A stretch of 64,000 nt of DNA from a virus, in the IMG/VR virus record IMGVR_UViG_3300009529_000001, positions 45,579-109,578 of that record; one strand, 5' to 3'. Below are positions 15,567-23,239 of this stretch, piece after piece; the stretch's first letter is position 1; every line of letters starts with the position of its first letter. Below the pieces are notes generated by a model. That model was not told the origin of the DNA, searched no databases, and was given only the letters and a program-made list of their open reading frames with translations. Both the position numbers and the translations under genes were made by a program.

Positions 15567-17168
15567 ATGCCCATCCCGAATTGTCCTCAATGCGAAGCAC
15601 CTATGAAAAAACGTATTCGGAAGAGTGATAATTCATTCTTCTGGGGATGTCCCAATTATTTTGATAAGGGATGCAAGGGTTTTCGTCTCTACAGAGATGA
15701 AGATAGAGCCGAAAGAAAAAAGATCATACCTTCTAAATACCAGGAAGCTATTTTTGATTGGATTAAGGAAAGTAAAGGTCATGCTTTTGTAGAAGCTGTT
15801 GCTGGTTCGGGGAAGACCAGCACTATCGAAATGTCCTTAGATTACCTATCGAAGAAGGATCAACGACAGACGATCTTCTGTGCTTTTAATAGGCACATAG
15901 CCAATGAGCTACAATCACGTGTCCCTGCGGGAGTGAGAGCGTCAACAATACATTCCCTAGGCTTTAACGCCATAAATAAATCATTCGACGAAAAACCTAT
16001 GGTAGATAGTAAAAAGTTAATCAATATCATTAACGAAGTACTTGAACCCATACAATTTGATAAGTTGCAGACGAGAAAAGTTGTATTTGATATTCTTCAA
16101 AGATTGATTCCATTAGTCAAAGCTACACTGAAAAATCCTTCTAAAAGAAAAACAATGGAAAAGTTGTGTGAGCGTTATAGTATTGAGACTAACGGCGGAT
16201 TCAATATAGCTTTTCCGCTAATCGAAGAAGTATTAACAAAATGCAGAGAATACAAGTCTGTCATTGACTTCGATGATATGATTTGGTTGCCAGTGATTGA
16301 AAAAATTCCTGTTGAAAAATTCAAATGGATATTTGTCGATGAAGCGCAAGACTTAAATGCTTGCCAAATGGAATTTATCATGAAAATGCGCAAACGAGGA
16401 ACGAGAATTGTTTGCGTAGGGGATCGTCATCAGTCCATCTACGGCTTTAGAGGGGCTGACTTCCAAGCTGTACCAAAACTCATAAAGAAGTTAAAAGCCA
16501 AATGTCTACCTCTTAGTATTTGCTATCGTTGTGGAAAAACGATAGTTGAATATGCGAAGAGGATTGTTCCGCATATTGAAGCGTGGGATGAACAGGAAGA
16601 CGGTGTTGTAGAAAGTTTACCATCAATGCAAACTACTCAAGAAATGGAATATGGAAATATGGTTATGTGTAGAATCAACGCACCATTGATTCCGCTGGCT
16701 TATAGATTGATCAAAATGGATAAGAAGGTCGTAATTCGTGGAAGAGATATCGGTAAAGGATTAATAAATTTAATAGAAAAACTTGGCGGAACAACAGTTG
16801 AAGAATTGATTGTGCGTATCCAGGAATACCGAGCAAAGGAAATGAGAAAATTAGCATTAGCAAAGAAAGAAAACCAGCTTCAGACTCTTGAAGATAAATG
16901 TGATACGCTTATTGCTTTAACAGAAGGTATGAATAGTATTGCGGAGATCAAAAGCCGTATCGAATCAATCTTTAGCGATGATGTAACTGGCATTATTTTG
17001 AGCTCAATCCACAGAGCAAAAGGATTGGAAGCTGATACTACATTTATTCTTGAGCCCGGATTGTTACCGTTTCCAAAAGCTAAGGGCGAGAATCAAATGC
17101 AGCAAGAAAAAAACCTTGAGTATGTCTGCTACACTAGGGCGAAAAAAAGAATGGTATTTATAAGATAG
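15567..17168 (+). CDS. SF1 UvrD/Rep-family helicase with N-terminal zinc finger
   Basis: Residues 1-45 form a topoisomerase-type C4 zinc finger (Cys6, Cys9, Cys28, Cys36). Then comes a UvrD-like superfamily 1A helicase. Walker A AVAGSGKTS is near 75-83, Walker B FVDEAQDL near 256, motif III GDRHQSIYGFRGAD, motif IV-like LSICYRCGKTI, motif V SSIHRAKGLEAD, and motif VI YVCYTRAKKRM. At 533 aa it is shorter than UvrD/Rep (about 670-720), lacking most of the 1B/2B insertions. It would unwind DNA 3'-5' in phage replication or repair. The zinc finger-helicase fusion is uncommon in my experience. Alternative: a UvrD-like anti-recombinase. Confidence 0.88.
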   Translation: MPIPNCPQCEAPMKKRIRKSDNSFFWGCPNYFDKGCKGFRLYRDEDRAERKKIIPSKYQEAIFDWIKESKGHAFVEAVAGSGKTSTIEMSLDYLSKKDQRQTIFCAFNRHIANELQSRVPAGVRASTIHSLGFNAINKSFDEKPMVDSKKLINIINEVLEPIQFDKLQTRKVVFDILQRLIPLVKATLKNPSKRKTMEKLCERYSIETNGGFNIAFPLIEEVLTKCREYKSVIDFDDMIWLPVIEKIPVEKFKWIFVDEAQDLNACQMEFIMKMRKRGTRIVCVGDRHQSIYGFRGADFQAVPKLIKKLKAKCLPLSICYRCGKTIVEYAKRIVPHIEAWDEQEDGVVESLPSMQTTQEMEYGNMVMCRINAPLIPLAYRLIKMDKKVVIRGRDIGKGLINLIEKLGGTTVEELIVRIQEYRAKEMRKLALAKKENQLQTLEDKCDTLIALTEGMNSIAEIKSRIESIFSDDVTGIILSSIHRAKGLEADTTFILEPGLLPFPKAKGENQMQQEKNLEYVCYTRAKKRMVFIR

Positions 17169-17177
17169 GAGATTGTT

Positions 17178-17735
17178 ATGATTGAATGGGAAAATATTAT
17201 AGATGGAGACGACTACTCTGCATTTGGACCCGAAGAAGATACGGGCGAAATGAAGTTTAGAGTCCAAATTAAAGTAGATAATCTTGATTCTGCTGCTGGT
17301 GAATTAGCATGGTATGGACAAGTTAATGTTGTAAAAAATCCTTTTCAAATACCAAAAGAAGAATTTGAAAAAGCATTAAGATTAATGGGTTTTGATTCTG
17401 AAGGGCCAGAGATTACTGGTTTAAATGAACTAGCACTATATGAAATATTATCGTCATACGGAATACATGCTACGGTCTTTCAGTGTCTTGCATGGTATGG
17501 GAAGCCAAAAGATCTTAGTTGGGGTCAAGGAATGATTACTATGGATTTTATCAACGAAGACGAGGATTGGGAACCCGCTTTTGAGTGGGTAAAGAAAAAA
17601 GTAGAAGAAGAAGCACAAGGTGTTTATATCATGTTAGGTATGTATCTTGATCGTGTTTTGAATAAAATAGGTTCCACAGGTTGGGACTTTATCAACGGCG
17701 ATGTTCTTAGGCCGATAAGGGAGATGAAAAAATGA
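17178..17735 (+). CDS. Hypothetical acidic protein, 185 aa
   Basis: Follows the helicase by 9 bases with AGGAG before the ATG. Acidic and aromatic (WENIIDGDDYSAFGPEEDTGE; FQCLAWYGKPKDLSWGQG). The pattern resembles uncharacterised early proteins of phages with large genomes. It ends EEEAQGVYIMLGMYLDRVLNKIG. A helicase partner is possible from position only. Confidence 0.55.
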   Translation: MIEWENIIDGDDYSAFGPEEDTGEMKFRVQIKVDNLDSAAGELAWYGQVNVVKNPFQIPKEEFEKALRLMGFDSEGPEITGLNELALYEILSSYGIHATVFQCLAWYGKPKDLSWGQGMITMDFINEDEDWEPAFEWVKKKVEEEAQGVYIMLGMYLDRVLNKIGSTGWDFINGDVLRPIREMKK

Positions 17736-18067
17736 AAGATGATGAAGTGAAGCGGCCGGAAGATCCGTTTACTCAAATAACTAAAGAGGCAGAAATACAA
17801 CCGTATCCGATTCAGAGAGAAGGGAATAAGCTTGTTTGTACCGCTTGTGGTGAAAGAATGTGGATGGGAGTTTTTCCAGGATATCGTCCTATCGTTTGGA
17901 GTTTTCAATCTGAGGATGGTACCACTACCCTAAAGTGCATTTGCGGGAATGTAAGTTCCATCGAAGGACCTCCGAAACAGTTTCTTCTCTTGTTAAAAAT
18001 TGGAGAAAAGATTTTATTCACAAATGTAACAAAAATCATTGGTGTATTACTAACCCAGAATTTTTAA
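17732..18067 (+). CDS. Small zinc-binding protein, 111 aa
   Basis: VCTACGERMW (about 31-40) and LKCICG (about 67-72) give two CxxC/CxC knuckles separated by an aromatic loop (FPGYRPIVWSFQ), a zinc-ribbon arrangement. The C-terminus is hydrophobic (FLLLLKIGEKILF). ATGA overlap with the preceding gene. Function unknown. Confidence 0.55.
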   Translation: MKDDEVKRPEDPFTQITKEAEIQPYPIQREGNKLVCTACGERMWMGVFPGYRPIVWSFQSEDGTTTLKCICGNVSSIEGPPKQFLLLLKIGEKILFTNVTKIIGVLLTQNF

Positions 18068-18077
18068 AGGATTAATT

Positions 18078-18269
18078 ATGTCTAATTTTAAAAAGGAAAA
18101 AAAAATGGTTAAATTCAGTAGATGGTGGTATCGTTTTCGTGGAAATTTTTACGCTTATGGTCCTACTACTAAAAAATTTAGTTCTGAAAGAAAAGTACGA
18201 GCACATCTACGTGAAGTTTGGGAATGCAAACGTCTCCCTTATGGTACGGAAATTTGGAGAGCTGATTAA
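18078..18269 (+). CDS. Hypothetical basic aromatic protein, 63 aa
   Basis: AAAGGA lies 8 bases before ATG 18078; a second possible start, 18105, has AAAAAGG. The core (RWWYRFRGNFYAYGPTTKKFSSERKVRAHLREVWE) resembles a small beta-hairpin-helix nucleic-acid-binding fold such as AP2-like or integrase arm-binding domains. That is only a structural impression. Confidence 0.5.
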   Translation: MSNFKKEKKMVKFSRWWYRFRGNFYAYGPTTKKFSSERKVRAHLREVWECKRLPYGTEIWRAD

Positions 18270-18568
18270 TGGTTAAAAGAACAAAAACTCAGGCTATGAG
18301 GGAAGAACGACTACATAAACTTCCTATGGATGAAAGAATGAAAAGAGTATTGGAAACTATTTGGCAAATAATTGCTTGTGATTGTTTACAGTCGACAGAT
18401 AACGGTATAATGTCACAAGATGAAGTTATCGAAATAGTTCTTGACGCAAGTCGTCCTGAAACATTAGGCGGTGACAAAGAAGCTGCTAAGGAATTAGATA
18501 AAATGTCTTACGAAGATCAGATCAAAATTGCCAAAGAAGTTTTTAAGTATAGGGAATATGGTTATTAG
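18269..18568 (+). CDS. Hypothetical helical protein, 99 aa
   Basis: Shares one base with the previous stop (TAATG). Helical throughout: KLPMDERMKRVLETIWQIIACDCL, then DEVIEIVLDASRPETLGGDKEAAKELDKM. Not recognised. Confidence 0.55.
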   Translation: MVKRTKTQAMREERLHKLPMDERMKRVLETIWQIIACDCLQSTDNGIMSQDEVIEIVLDASRPETLGGDKEAAKELDKMSYEDQIKIAKEVFKYREYGY

Positions 18569-18577
18569 GAGATGATG

Positions 18578-18790
18578 ATGGCTAATACGATGACTAAAAG
18601 ACAGCTTGAGGTTCTAGTATACGCTGCAATTAGACGATTGCGAAAATATAAGGAACGTATGCAGACTCATGATACAGATGAAGCTAAACGTATTGTATTG
18701 AAAACCAGCGGACAACTTGAAGCTTTAGAAGATGTATATTCTGCAATGCAAGGTAATCCAGTTCTATTAAAAATGATAGCAGAAGAATAG
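18578..18790 (+). CDS. Hypothetical helical protein, 70 aa
   Basis: Three tandem ATG codons occur (18572, 18575, 18578); the last gives the best spacing from AGGAG. MANTMTKRQLEVLVYAAIRRLRKYKERM, then helices to the end. The composition suggests a small helical bundle, perhaps a regulator. Not recognised. Confidence 0.5.
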   Translation: MANTMTKRQLEVLVYAAIRRLRKYKERMQTHDTDEAKRIVLKTSGQLEALEDVYSAMQGNPVLLKMIAEE

Positions 18791-18801
18791 GGAGGTAAAT
18801 C

Positions 18802-19068
18802 ATGGATAAAGTATCTGGTGATGAACTTGCAAGTGTCGTAGAAAATTCTTTAAATACGTATAATTTCACCGAAGATATTGAAAAATTTGTAGAACGAATG
18901 AGTTGTTCTCATAGGACTTTACAACAAACTTTCACAAGACTTTGTATTAAATGGTTAACTCATCTTTCTGAAGTAGGAAATAATTACGATCTTAGAAATG
19001 AAGCTAGTGTAGATTTTACTAAGTCTATCAAAAAAGAATTGAACAAAGCAGCACTACCATTTATCTAA
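18802..19068 (+). CDS. Hypothetical protein, 88 aa
   Basis: GGGAGGT precedes the ATG. Mainly helical: GDELASVVENSLNTYNFTEDI, then SCSHRTLQQTFTRLCIKWLTHLSEVG. Not recognised. Evenly spaced (10-11 bases) from both neighbours, in the same operon. Confidence 0.55.
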   Translation: MDKVSGDELASVVENSLNTYNFTEDIEKFVERMSCSHRTLQQTFTRLCIKWLTHLSEVGNNYDLRNEASVDFTKSIKKELNKAALPFI

Positions 19069-19078
19069 GGAATAACAA

Positions 19079-19306
19079 ATGTATTTTGTAATCCAAAAAT
19101 GTGGAACTACAGATAATTCATGGGCTATTTTCAAAGTAGGCTCTACAAAACCTACGATGAAAGGATTATCAGAGAATGATGCAAAGTTTCATCAAGAAAA
19201 TCTTAACAAGATTGAAGATGATATAAAAGAGAGTAAACCTGAAGAACCAGATAAGACTTTAACCTTGGCAATTAACGGCTACATAGCCGATAAAGAGCAT
19301 AAATAG
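19079..19306 (+). CDS. Hypothetical protein, 75 aa
   Basis: MYFVIQKCGTTDNSWAIFKV looks like a beta hairpin, followed by charged helices with Lys/Glu/Asp (EDDIKESKPEEPDKT). Not recognised. Downstream 19307-19383 holds a weak CCCGT/ACGGG hairpin and GGAGG before the next gene. Confidence 0.5.
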   Translation: MYFVIQKCGTTDNSWAIFKVGSTKPTMKGLSENDAKFHQENLNKIEDDIKESKPEEPDKTLTLAINGYIADKEHK

Positions 19307-19383
19307 GATCGTTTTAAGGCCCGTCAGACGTTTCAAACGGGTTAAATGGTATACCGAGTAGGTCGTAATATTTTGGAGGTTGT

Positions 19384-19770
19384 ATGACACATAACTTCAA
19401 ACTCGATTGGGAAGTAGGATATAAGATTGTGAAGGCTTTGCCTTCAGGTTTGTGGTCTATTTTTTACCATCAAGGAGCAGAAGTACGTTATTCACCAATG
19501 GGAAAAATAGTTGCTCCTAAAAAAAGTTGTGGACCTCTTGCTGTTTTTGTAGATTTACCAAGAGCAGAAGTATTTGCAAGAGTATGTATACGTCATCATG
19601 GTGTAGGAAAAAGAATTGTACAAATATTTGAATGTTTGTATCTTCCAAGTGAGGAAAAAAGTCTTTGGAGAATACATAGAAGTGTGTTTAGTAGGAATCT
19701 AGATACTACTCCTTGGGGGACAGTATTTGCCAGCAGATTAAAATTACTTGGGAAAAACTTAAGGGAATAA
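19384..19770 (+). CDS. Hypothetical basic protein, 128 aa
   Basis: GGAGG lies 5 bases before the ATG. The protein (NFKLDWEVGYKIVKALPSGLWSIF...) has a strand-rich start and a middle FVDLPRAEVFARVCIRHHGVGKRIVQIFECLYLPSEEKSLW. This resembles uncharacterised phage proteins that repeat a xxVxxFxCxYxPS pattern. No function known. Confidence 0.55.
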   Translation: MTHNFKLDWEVGYKIVKALPSGLWSIFYHQGAEVRYSPMGKIVAPKKSCGPLAVFVDLPRAEVFARVCIRHHGVGKRIVQIFECLYLPSEEKSLWRIHRSVFSRNLDTTPWGTVFASRLKLLGKNLRE

Positions 19771-19772
19771 TT

Positions 19773-20099
19773 ATGATCGCTTTCACAAAAGCATCCAGTC
19801 ATAGTAAATTCTTTGGCGACAAACAATTGTTCAAACTTGGGACATTGTATGTTTCTGAAGGAGTTATAGAAATTTTTGATTTATATAATGTAGAAGGTAC
19901 TAAGTTTGTAGAACTTCTTAAAAGACATTCTAAGGGAGATTGGGGTGATGTAGATAATCATGACAAAAAAATCAATGACAGTGCTGTAAAACATGGAGGA
20001 CGAATTCTTAGTTCTTACAAGGTAAATGAAAAAGAAGTATGGGTCATTACAGAAGACGATAGAAGTTCCACAATAATGATAACACCTGAGGAGTATTAA
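19773..20099 (+). CDS. Hypothetical protein, 108 aa
   Basis: ATG 19773 is 2 bases after the previous stop; the frame is open further upstream. MIAFTKASSHSKFFGDKQLFKLG precedes an acidic/basic middle, and the C-terminus KEVWVITEDDRSSTIMITPEEY matches a small phage protein family I have seen but cannot name. Coupled to the next short gene. Confidence 0.55.
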   Translation: MIAFTKASSHSKFFGDKQLFKLGTLYVSEGVIEIFDLYNVEGTKFVELLKRHSKGDWGDVDNHDKKINDSAVKHGGRILSSYKVNEKEVWVITEDDRSSTIMITPEEY

Positions 20100-20100
20100 T

Positions 20101-20277
20101 ATGATTTCCAAACAAACAGTTAGGGAAGTTTGTAAGGTAATAGAAAACTGGAGAACTGAATGGTCTATACCACACGGTTCTGTATTGGCTCTTCTTAGAA
20201 AACTTACTACAGTCAAAGGAAATAAAAGTTTTACGGAAACTATACAAACTATAAGACAAGAGTACTTCAACCTATAA
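20101..20277 (+). CDS. Hypothetical small helical protein, 58 aa
   Basis: A short but good ORF directly after the previous stop, beginning MISKQTVREVCKVIENWRTEW and ending IRQEYFNL. Basic helical composition; a TEWSIPHGSVLALLRKL segment could be a helix-turn-helix. Last gene before promoter copy 4. Confidence 0.55.
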   Translation: MISKQTVREVCKVIENWRTEWSIPHGSVLALLRKLTTVKGNKSFTETIQTIRQEYFNL

Positions 20278-20300
20278 ATTCAAACAATATTAAAAACCCC

Positions 20301-20329
20301 TTGCAAAGTGAAAATCCTTATGCTATACC
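20301..20329 (+). promoter_or_regulatory. Repeated early-type promoter, copy 4
   Basis: TTGCAA (20301-20306), 17 bases, TATACC (20324-20329). TTCAAACAATATTAAAAAC lies upstream, identical to copy 2 over 19 bases. It drives the operon from 20362. Confidence 0.8.
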
Positions 20330-20361
20330 CTATATAGTAAGGTAAGCAAAGGAGTTAAAGG

Positions 20362-20562
20362 ATGCAAGTAATGTATGATACGATTAACAAAAAACTTGAT
20401 TCAATTGTAGCTGGTGTAGTTGAGATTAAAAATGAATTAGCACAACGTGATGCAACCGAAGAAGAACTTAAAAACGTTATTTCTCAGTTAACTGATGTAG
20501 ATAGCAATTTGTGGGATATTGAAGAATATGTTGAGTATTTTGCCAAAAAGAAAGGAAGGTAA
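20362..20562 (+). CDS. Hypothetical coiled-coil protein, 66 aa
   Basis: MQVMYDTINKKLDSIVAGVVEIKNELAQ starts a near-continuous helix with heptad spacing and a basic end (EYFAKKKGR). A second in-frame ATG is 4 codons in. First gene after promoter copy 4. A small dimeric regulator or structural helix is possible. Confidence 0.5.
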   Translation: MQVMYDTINKKLDSIVAGVVEIKNELAQRDATEEELKNVISQLTDVDSNLWDIEEYVEYFAKKKGR

Positions 20563-20565
20563 GTA

Positions 20566-20754
20566 ATGGAAAAACCTTCAGTTAGCCTTGTTGGTGAAGA
20601 TGGCAATGTGTTCAATGTAATTGGACGCGTATGTAAGGCATTACGTAAAGCTAAGATGCCTGAGCAGGCGCGGGAATTTCAAGCGAAAGCACTTAGTTCA
20701 GGCAGTTATGATGAAGTTCTTCGACTTGCTACAGAATACTGTGAAGTTTCTTAA
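20566..20754 (+). CDS. Hypothetical small protein, 62 aa
   Basis: MEKPSVSLVGEDGNVFNVIGRVCKALRKAKMPEQAREF resembles widespread phage small proteins with a GNVFNVIGRVCKALR helix, usually next to ParB-like or recombination genes (from memory). The C-terminus is SYDEVLRLATEYCEVS. No function established. Confidence 0.6.
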   Translation: MEKPSVSLVGEDGNVFNVIGRVCKALRKAKMPEQAREFQAKALSSGSYDEVLRLATEYCEVS

Positions 20755-20786
20755 AGATGACCAGTAGGTCTAAAGGAGACAATGTT

Positions 20787-21020
20787 ATGGCAGAAGAAAC
20801 AGAGACAGAACTGGTCTATACACGTGACAAAAGGTATGGCTCATGCTTTTTGTCACAAGAAGTGGAGATTCTGCTAAAGGAAGTTCCCAGTGACGGACAC
20901 CGTGAAAAAAGCAAAGCATTTGAAGTAACAATCTACGGAGGTATTATCTATACACATATGCACATGGAAGATGTCATTGCGGAACTCGTGGAGGTTTTCC
21001 AAAGGATCGAGGAAAACTAA
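20787..21020 (+). CDS. Hypothetical acidic protein, 77 aa
   Basis: ATG 20787 follows AAAGGAGACAATGTT; the earlier in-frame start at 20757 overlaps the previous gene's trailer. Contains KRYGSCFLSQEVEILLKEV, a strand (FEVTIYGGIIYTHMHMED) and a final helix. Not recognised. Confidence 0.5.
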   Translation: MAEETETELVYTRDKRYGSCFLSQEVEILLKEVPSDGHREKSKAFEVTIYGGIIYTHMHMEDVIAELVEVFQRIEEN

Positions 21021-21274
21021 TGGGAAAGAAAACGATAGCTACATTAATTGGAGAAGAACTTGAACCTATACTATGGAAAAATGTAAATGACGGTATGATT
21101 GTTTATCTTTATGCCACACACGAAGGGAAAGAATATGATGGATGTGGCCCTTTTCGTGTGATAAACGCAAATAAAAGAACACTCACACGTTGTGATAGCC
21201 ATAGGCAATTTTTTCATTATCCTGAGGAATTGTATCGTTTAACAGGAAAAATTAAATTAATAGGAGATCTATAA
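21020..21274 (+). CDS. Hypothetical small protein, 84 aa
   Basis: Shares one base with its neighbour upstream (TAATG). GEELEPILWKNVNDGMIVYLYATHEGKEYDGCGPFRVINANKRTL has the pattern of a small beta-barrel (SH3-like). The middle is aromatic and the C-terminus helical. Not recognised. Confidence 0.5.
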   Translation: MGKKTIATLIGEELEPILWKNVNDGMIVYLYATHEGKEYDGCGPFRVINANKRTLTRCDSHRQFFHYPEELYRLTGKIKLIGDL

Positions 21275-21462
21275 TGGCGAAAGGAAAAAACAAAACTCCC
21301 ATAAGAATGCACACTTGCATTAGTTGTGAAGAAGAAGTATCTTGTCGTCAGTCACTTGCTGTAATTGGTGACAAATGGAAAGGTTATCGTGCTGGTAAAG
21401 GATTTCCGAGCAATCAGGCCGAAAGGAAGTGCAGGAAGAAGTGCAAAACAAAAGAAAATTGA
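21274..21462 (+). CDS. Small Cys-containing protein, 62 aa
   Basis: HTCISCEEEVSCRQ gives three close cysteines (CxxC...C), and later CRKKCK adds two, so it may bind zinc. Basic. It overlaps the next coding frame by 34 bases and shares a base with the previous stop. Confidence 0.45.
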   Translation: MAKGKNKTPIRMHTCISCEEEVSCRQSLAVIGDKWKGYRAGKGFPSNQAERKCRKKCKTKEN

Positions 21463-21617
21463 TAAATAAAGATTCTTGTTTTGAATGTGAAGGCAAAGGA
21501 TGGGTTTTTGCTGATGATAACGATATGATGGGAAATTATCTTCCGAGTAGATGCATACCGTGTGAAGTTTGTAATGGAACTGGGAAAACCAAAGGAGGGA
21601 TTGAAGATGGACGTTGA
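21429..21617 (+). CDS. DnaJ-type CxxCxGxG zinc-binding protein, 62 aa
   Basis: CFECEGKGWVF and CEVCNGTGKTK are two CxxCxGxG units as in the DnaJ zinc domain, here isolated. The start is uncertain: GTG 21429 has AAAGGAA very close. TTG 21459 would give a shorter protein. Confidence 0.5.
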   Translation: MQEEVQNKRKLINKDSCFECEGKGWVFADDNDMMGNYLPSRCIPCEVCNGTGKTKGGIEDGR

Positions 21618-21939
21618 CGATCTGACTATCAGAGAAGTGAAGCGGCTGCAAGCAATGTTCGGGGCTGGTGAGCCGGGAATCCCAATCGTTGACGTGGGGC
21701 GGAAGGTTTTTATCCGCACGGTTACGCACCACTACACCGGGCGGGTGACCGCGTGCAATCCCGCGTGGCTTGAACTGGAAGAAGCCGCGTGGATCGCTTA
21801 CGACGGACGATTTCACGAATGTCTGGCGAACGGTACGCCGGATGAGGTTGAGCCATTCGTGGATTGGGTCCGCATTCCTGTCGGCTCGATCATCGACCTG
21901 ACTCCCTGGAACCATGATCTGCCGCAAAAGGTGAAATAA
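21607..21939 (+). CDS. Hypothetical protein in a GC-rich patch, 110 aa
   Basis: AAAGGAGGG lies before ATG 21607. The gene uses many GCG/CGG/CCG/GTC codons unlike its AT-rich neighbours. The product (TIREVKRLQAMFGAG...GRKVFIRTVTHHYTGRVTACNPAWLELEEAAWIAYDGRFHECLANGTPD) is SH3-like and rich in Trp/His, similar to uncharacterised prophage proteins. The base composition suggests recent transfer from a GC-rich source. Confidence 0.6.
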   Translation: MDVDDLTIREVKRLQAMFGAGEPGIPIVDVGRKVFIRTVTHHYTGRVTACNPAWLELEEAAWIAYDGRFHECLANGTPDEVEPFVDWVRIPVGSIIDLTPWNHDLPQKVK

Positions 21940-21940
21940 T

Positions 21941-22180
21941 ATGAATCAAGCTCTATTAAGAACAAGTTTTGATTGGTCAAGGTCATGGTCAAGGTCATGG
22001 TCAAGGTCAAGGTCAAGGTCATGGTCATGGTCATGGTCAAGGTCAAGGTCAGGGTCATGGTCAGGGTCAAGGTCAGGGTCATGGTCAGGGTCAAGGTCAG
22101 GGTCAAGGTCAGGGTCAAGGTCAAGGTCAGGGTCAAGGTCAGGGTCAGGGTCAAGGTCAGGGTCAAGGTCAAAGGAATAA
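21941..22180 (+). CDS. (W/R/G)S-repeat protein encoded by a hexanucleotide array
   Basis: The ATG is 2 bases after the previous stop and the stop is 2 bases before the next ATG, so this frame fits the operon best. After MNQALLRTSFD, the remaining about 66 residues are (W/R/G)-Ser dipeptides with no other content. The same DNA is open in the other two forward frames as Gly-Gln/His and Val-Lys/Met/Arg repeats. The expression frame is therefore uncertain, and the product may simply tolerate the repeat. Confidence 0.35.
   Translation: MNQALLRTSFDWSRSWSRSWSRSRSRSWSWSWSRSRSGSWSGSRSGSWSGSRSGSRSGSRSRSGSRSGSGSRSGSRSKE
21975..22172 (+). repeat. GGTCAN hexanucleotide tandem repeat, 33 units
   Basis: 198 bases made only of GGTCAA, GGTCAT and GGTCAG units (N is A, T or G) without interruption. 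Unit variants alternate irregularly, so the array probably grew by slippage or unequal exchange. Length change by any number of units keeps the frame. Confidence 0.95.
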
Positions 22181-22182
22181 TT

Positions 22183-22356
22183 ATGAGCAACAAACGAAGA
22201 AATAAATGGAAGAAGCCTAAGCCTGGAAGCCTACGATCAAGACCCGAAGATCGTAAGGGTTCAGATGCACATCAAAGAGCGAAGAAATGTGAAGAAATTA
22301 GGCGTAGACGAGATTTTTGTGTCTATAGCGGAATTTTTAGTGGACAATTTGATTAG
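22183..22356 (+). CDS. Hypothetical basic protein, 57 aa
   Basis: AAAGGAATAATT precedes ATG 22183, after the hexamer array. MSNKRRNKWKKPKPGSLRSR, then Lys/Arg/Glu-rich helix KKCEEIRRRRDFCVY. The frame is open through the repeat upstream, but the start is clear. Not recognised. Confidence 0.5.
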   Translation: MSNKRRNKWKKPKPGSLRSRPEDRKGSDAHQRAKKCEEIRRRRDFCVYSGIFSGQFD

Positions 22357-22364
22357 GAACTGAC

Positions 22365-22664
22365 ATGCAAATCCTTGATGCTTATTATTCTTCTGAAGCT
22401 GCTGAACTTCATGGCTACGCCATCTATAAAAATGGATGGGGACGAGAAGTTACAGTCACAGAAGTTGTAACTGCCGGTAAGAAACCAGGATCAGTGTGGG
22501 AAGATCTTCGATTTGTCGGAAAAGTAATTGAGTTTGTCGAATCATATCCAAGCCTCATAGATGTGTTTTTCGATGAATTATACGATAGAGAAGAAGATTT
22601 TTGTAGGAATCCGGATTACGAAATTTACGAAGAGGAATATAGAAAGGAGTATTGTTATGGCTGA
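22365..22664 (+). CDS. Hypothetical acidic protein, 99 aa
   Basis: MQILDAYYSSEAAELHGYAIYKNGWGREVTVTEV is strand-rich. The end (DELYDREEDFCRNPDYEIYEEEYRKEY) is very acidic. Not recognised. It overlaps the next gene by 8 bases. Confidence 0.5.
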   Translation: MQILDAYYSSEAAELHGYAIYKNGWGREVTVTEVVTAGKKPGSVWEDLRFVGKVIEFVESYPSLIDVFFDELYDREEDFCRNPDYEIYEEEYRKEYCYG

Positions 22665-23046
22665 AGAAAAGAAAAACCCATTGGATATTTTTGTTGAAGT
22701 ATGTGCAGATTTTAACGCTGCAATCAATAACCTTACTTATATGGATATACGCGCTCTTGAAGAAATGAGAATAGAGGGTAGTGAAGAAGATTTCTCGGCA
22801 CGTGAAGTCCTAATATTTTTAGGACAAATGCACGATTTCACAGAACGTATCGAAAAACACGTAAACAATTACATTGGACCTATCAAAATAAACGGAGTCA
22901 AAATAAATTGGGTTCCTATTGATAAACAAATCGAAACTGGACACACAATCAAAGCAATAAAATTGTTAAGAGACCAAGTTCCAATTGTTTTAAATGCAGC
23001 AAAAGAAGTGATCGAAAAACGAAGAGGGGATAAAGACGATGGCTGA
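22657..23046 (+). CDS. Hypothetical helical protein, 129 aa
   Basis: AAAGGAG lies 7 bases before ATG 22657; earlier starts in frame lie inside the previous gene. Helical with an amphipathic stretch (NPLDIFVEVCADFNAAINNL) and REVLIFLGQMHDFTERIEKHVNNYIGPIKINGVKINW. Not recognised. Confidence 0.5.
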   Translation: MAEEKKNPLDIFVEVCADFNAAINNLTYMDIRALEEMRIEGSEEDFSAREVLIFLGQMHDFTERIEKHVNNYIGPIKINGVKINWVPIDKQIETGHTIKAIKLLRDQVPIVLNAAKEVIEKRRGDKDDG

Positions 23047-23239
23047 TACCGATCATGACGTATGGTCTAAGTTTCCGGACGACGATGAATGGAAACAACG
23101 TGCTATTATGCCTGACAAGGATAGCGCACTTCTTGCTATGTTTGAACTTGTTGATACCGATCATGCAAATGGACAGATTGGTGGAAAATACAAAACACTT
23201 TCCACAAGAGGTAATATTGTGAGGGAGGTTTATCCATGA
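23039..23239 (+). CDS. Hypothetical small acidic protein, 66 aa
   Basis: Overlaps the previous gene by 8 bases. MADTDHDVWSKFPDDDEWKQRAIMPDKDSALLAMFELV, then GGKYKTLSTRGNIV. Not recognised. Followed by a membrane protein with a 4-base ATGA overlap. Confidence 0.5.
   Translation: MADTDHDVWSKFPDDDEWKQRAIMPDKDSALLAMFELVDTDHANGQIGGKYKTLSTRGNIVREVYP

Noticed and set aside
19307-19383. Weak CCCGT/ACGGG hairpin as terminator
   Set aside because: Only five base pairs and no T-run; downstream genes seem to be in the same operon.
21975-22172. CRISPR array
   Set aside because: The hexamers are contiguous without spacers; this is a microsatellite, not a CRISPR array.
21813-22193. Minus-strand ORF of TLTLT repeats (126 aa)
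   Set aside because: It is only the reverse reading of the GGTCAN array and the 21607 gene; no ribosome site or operon context.
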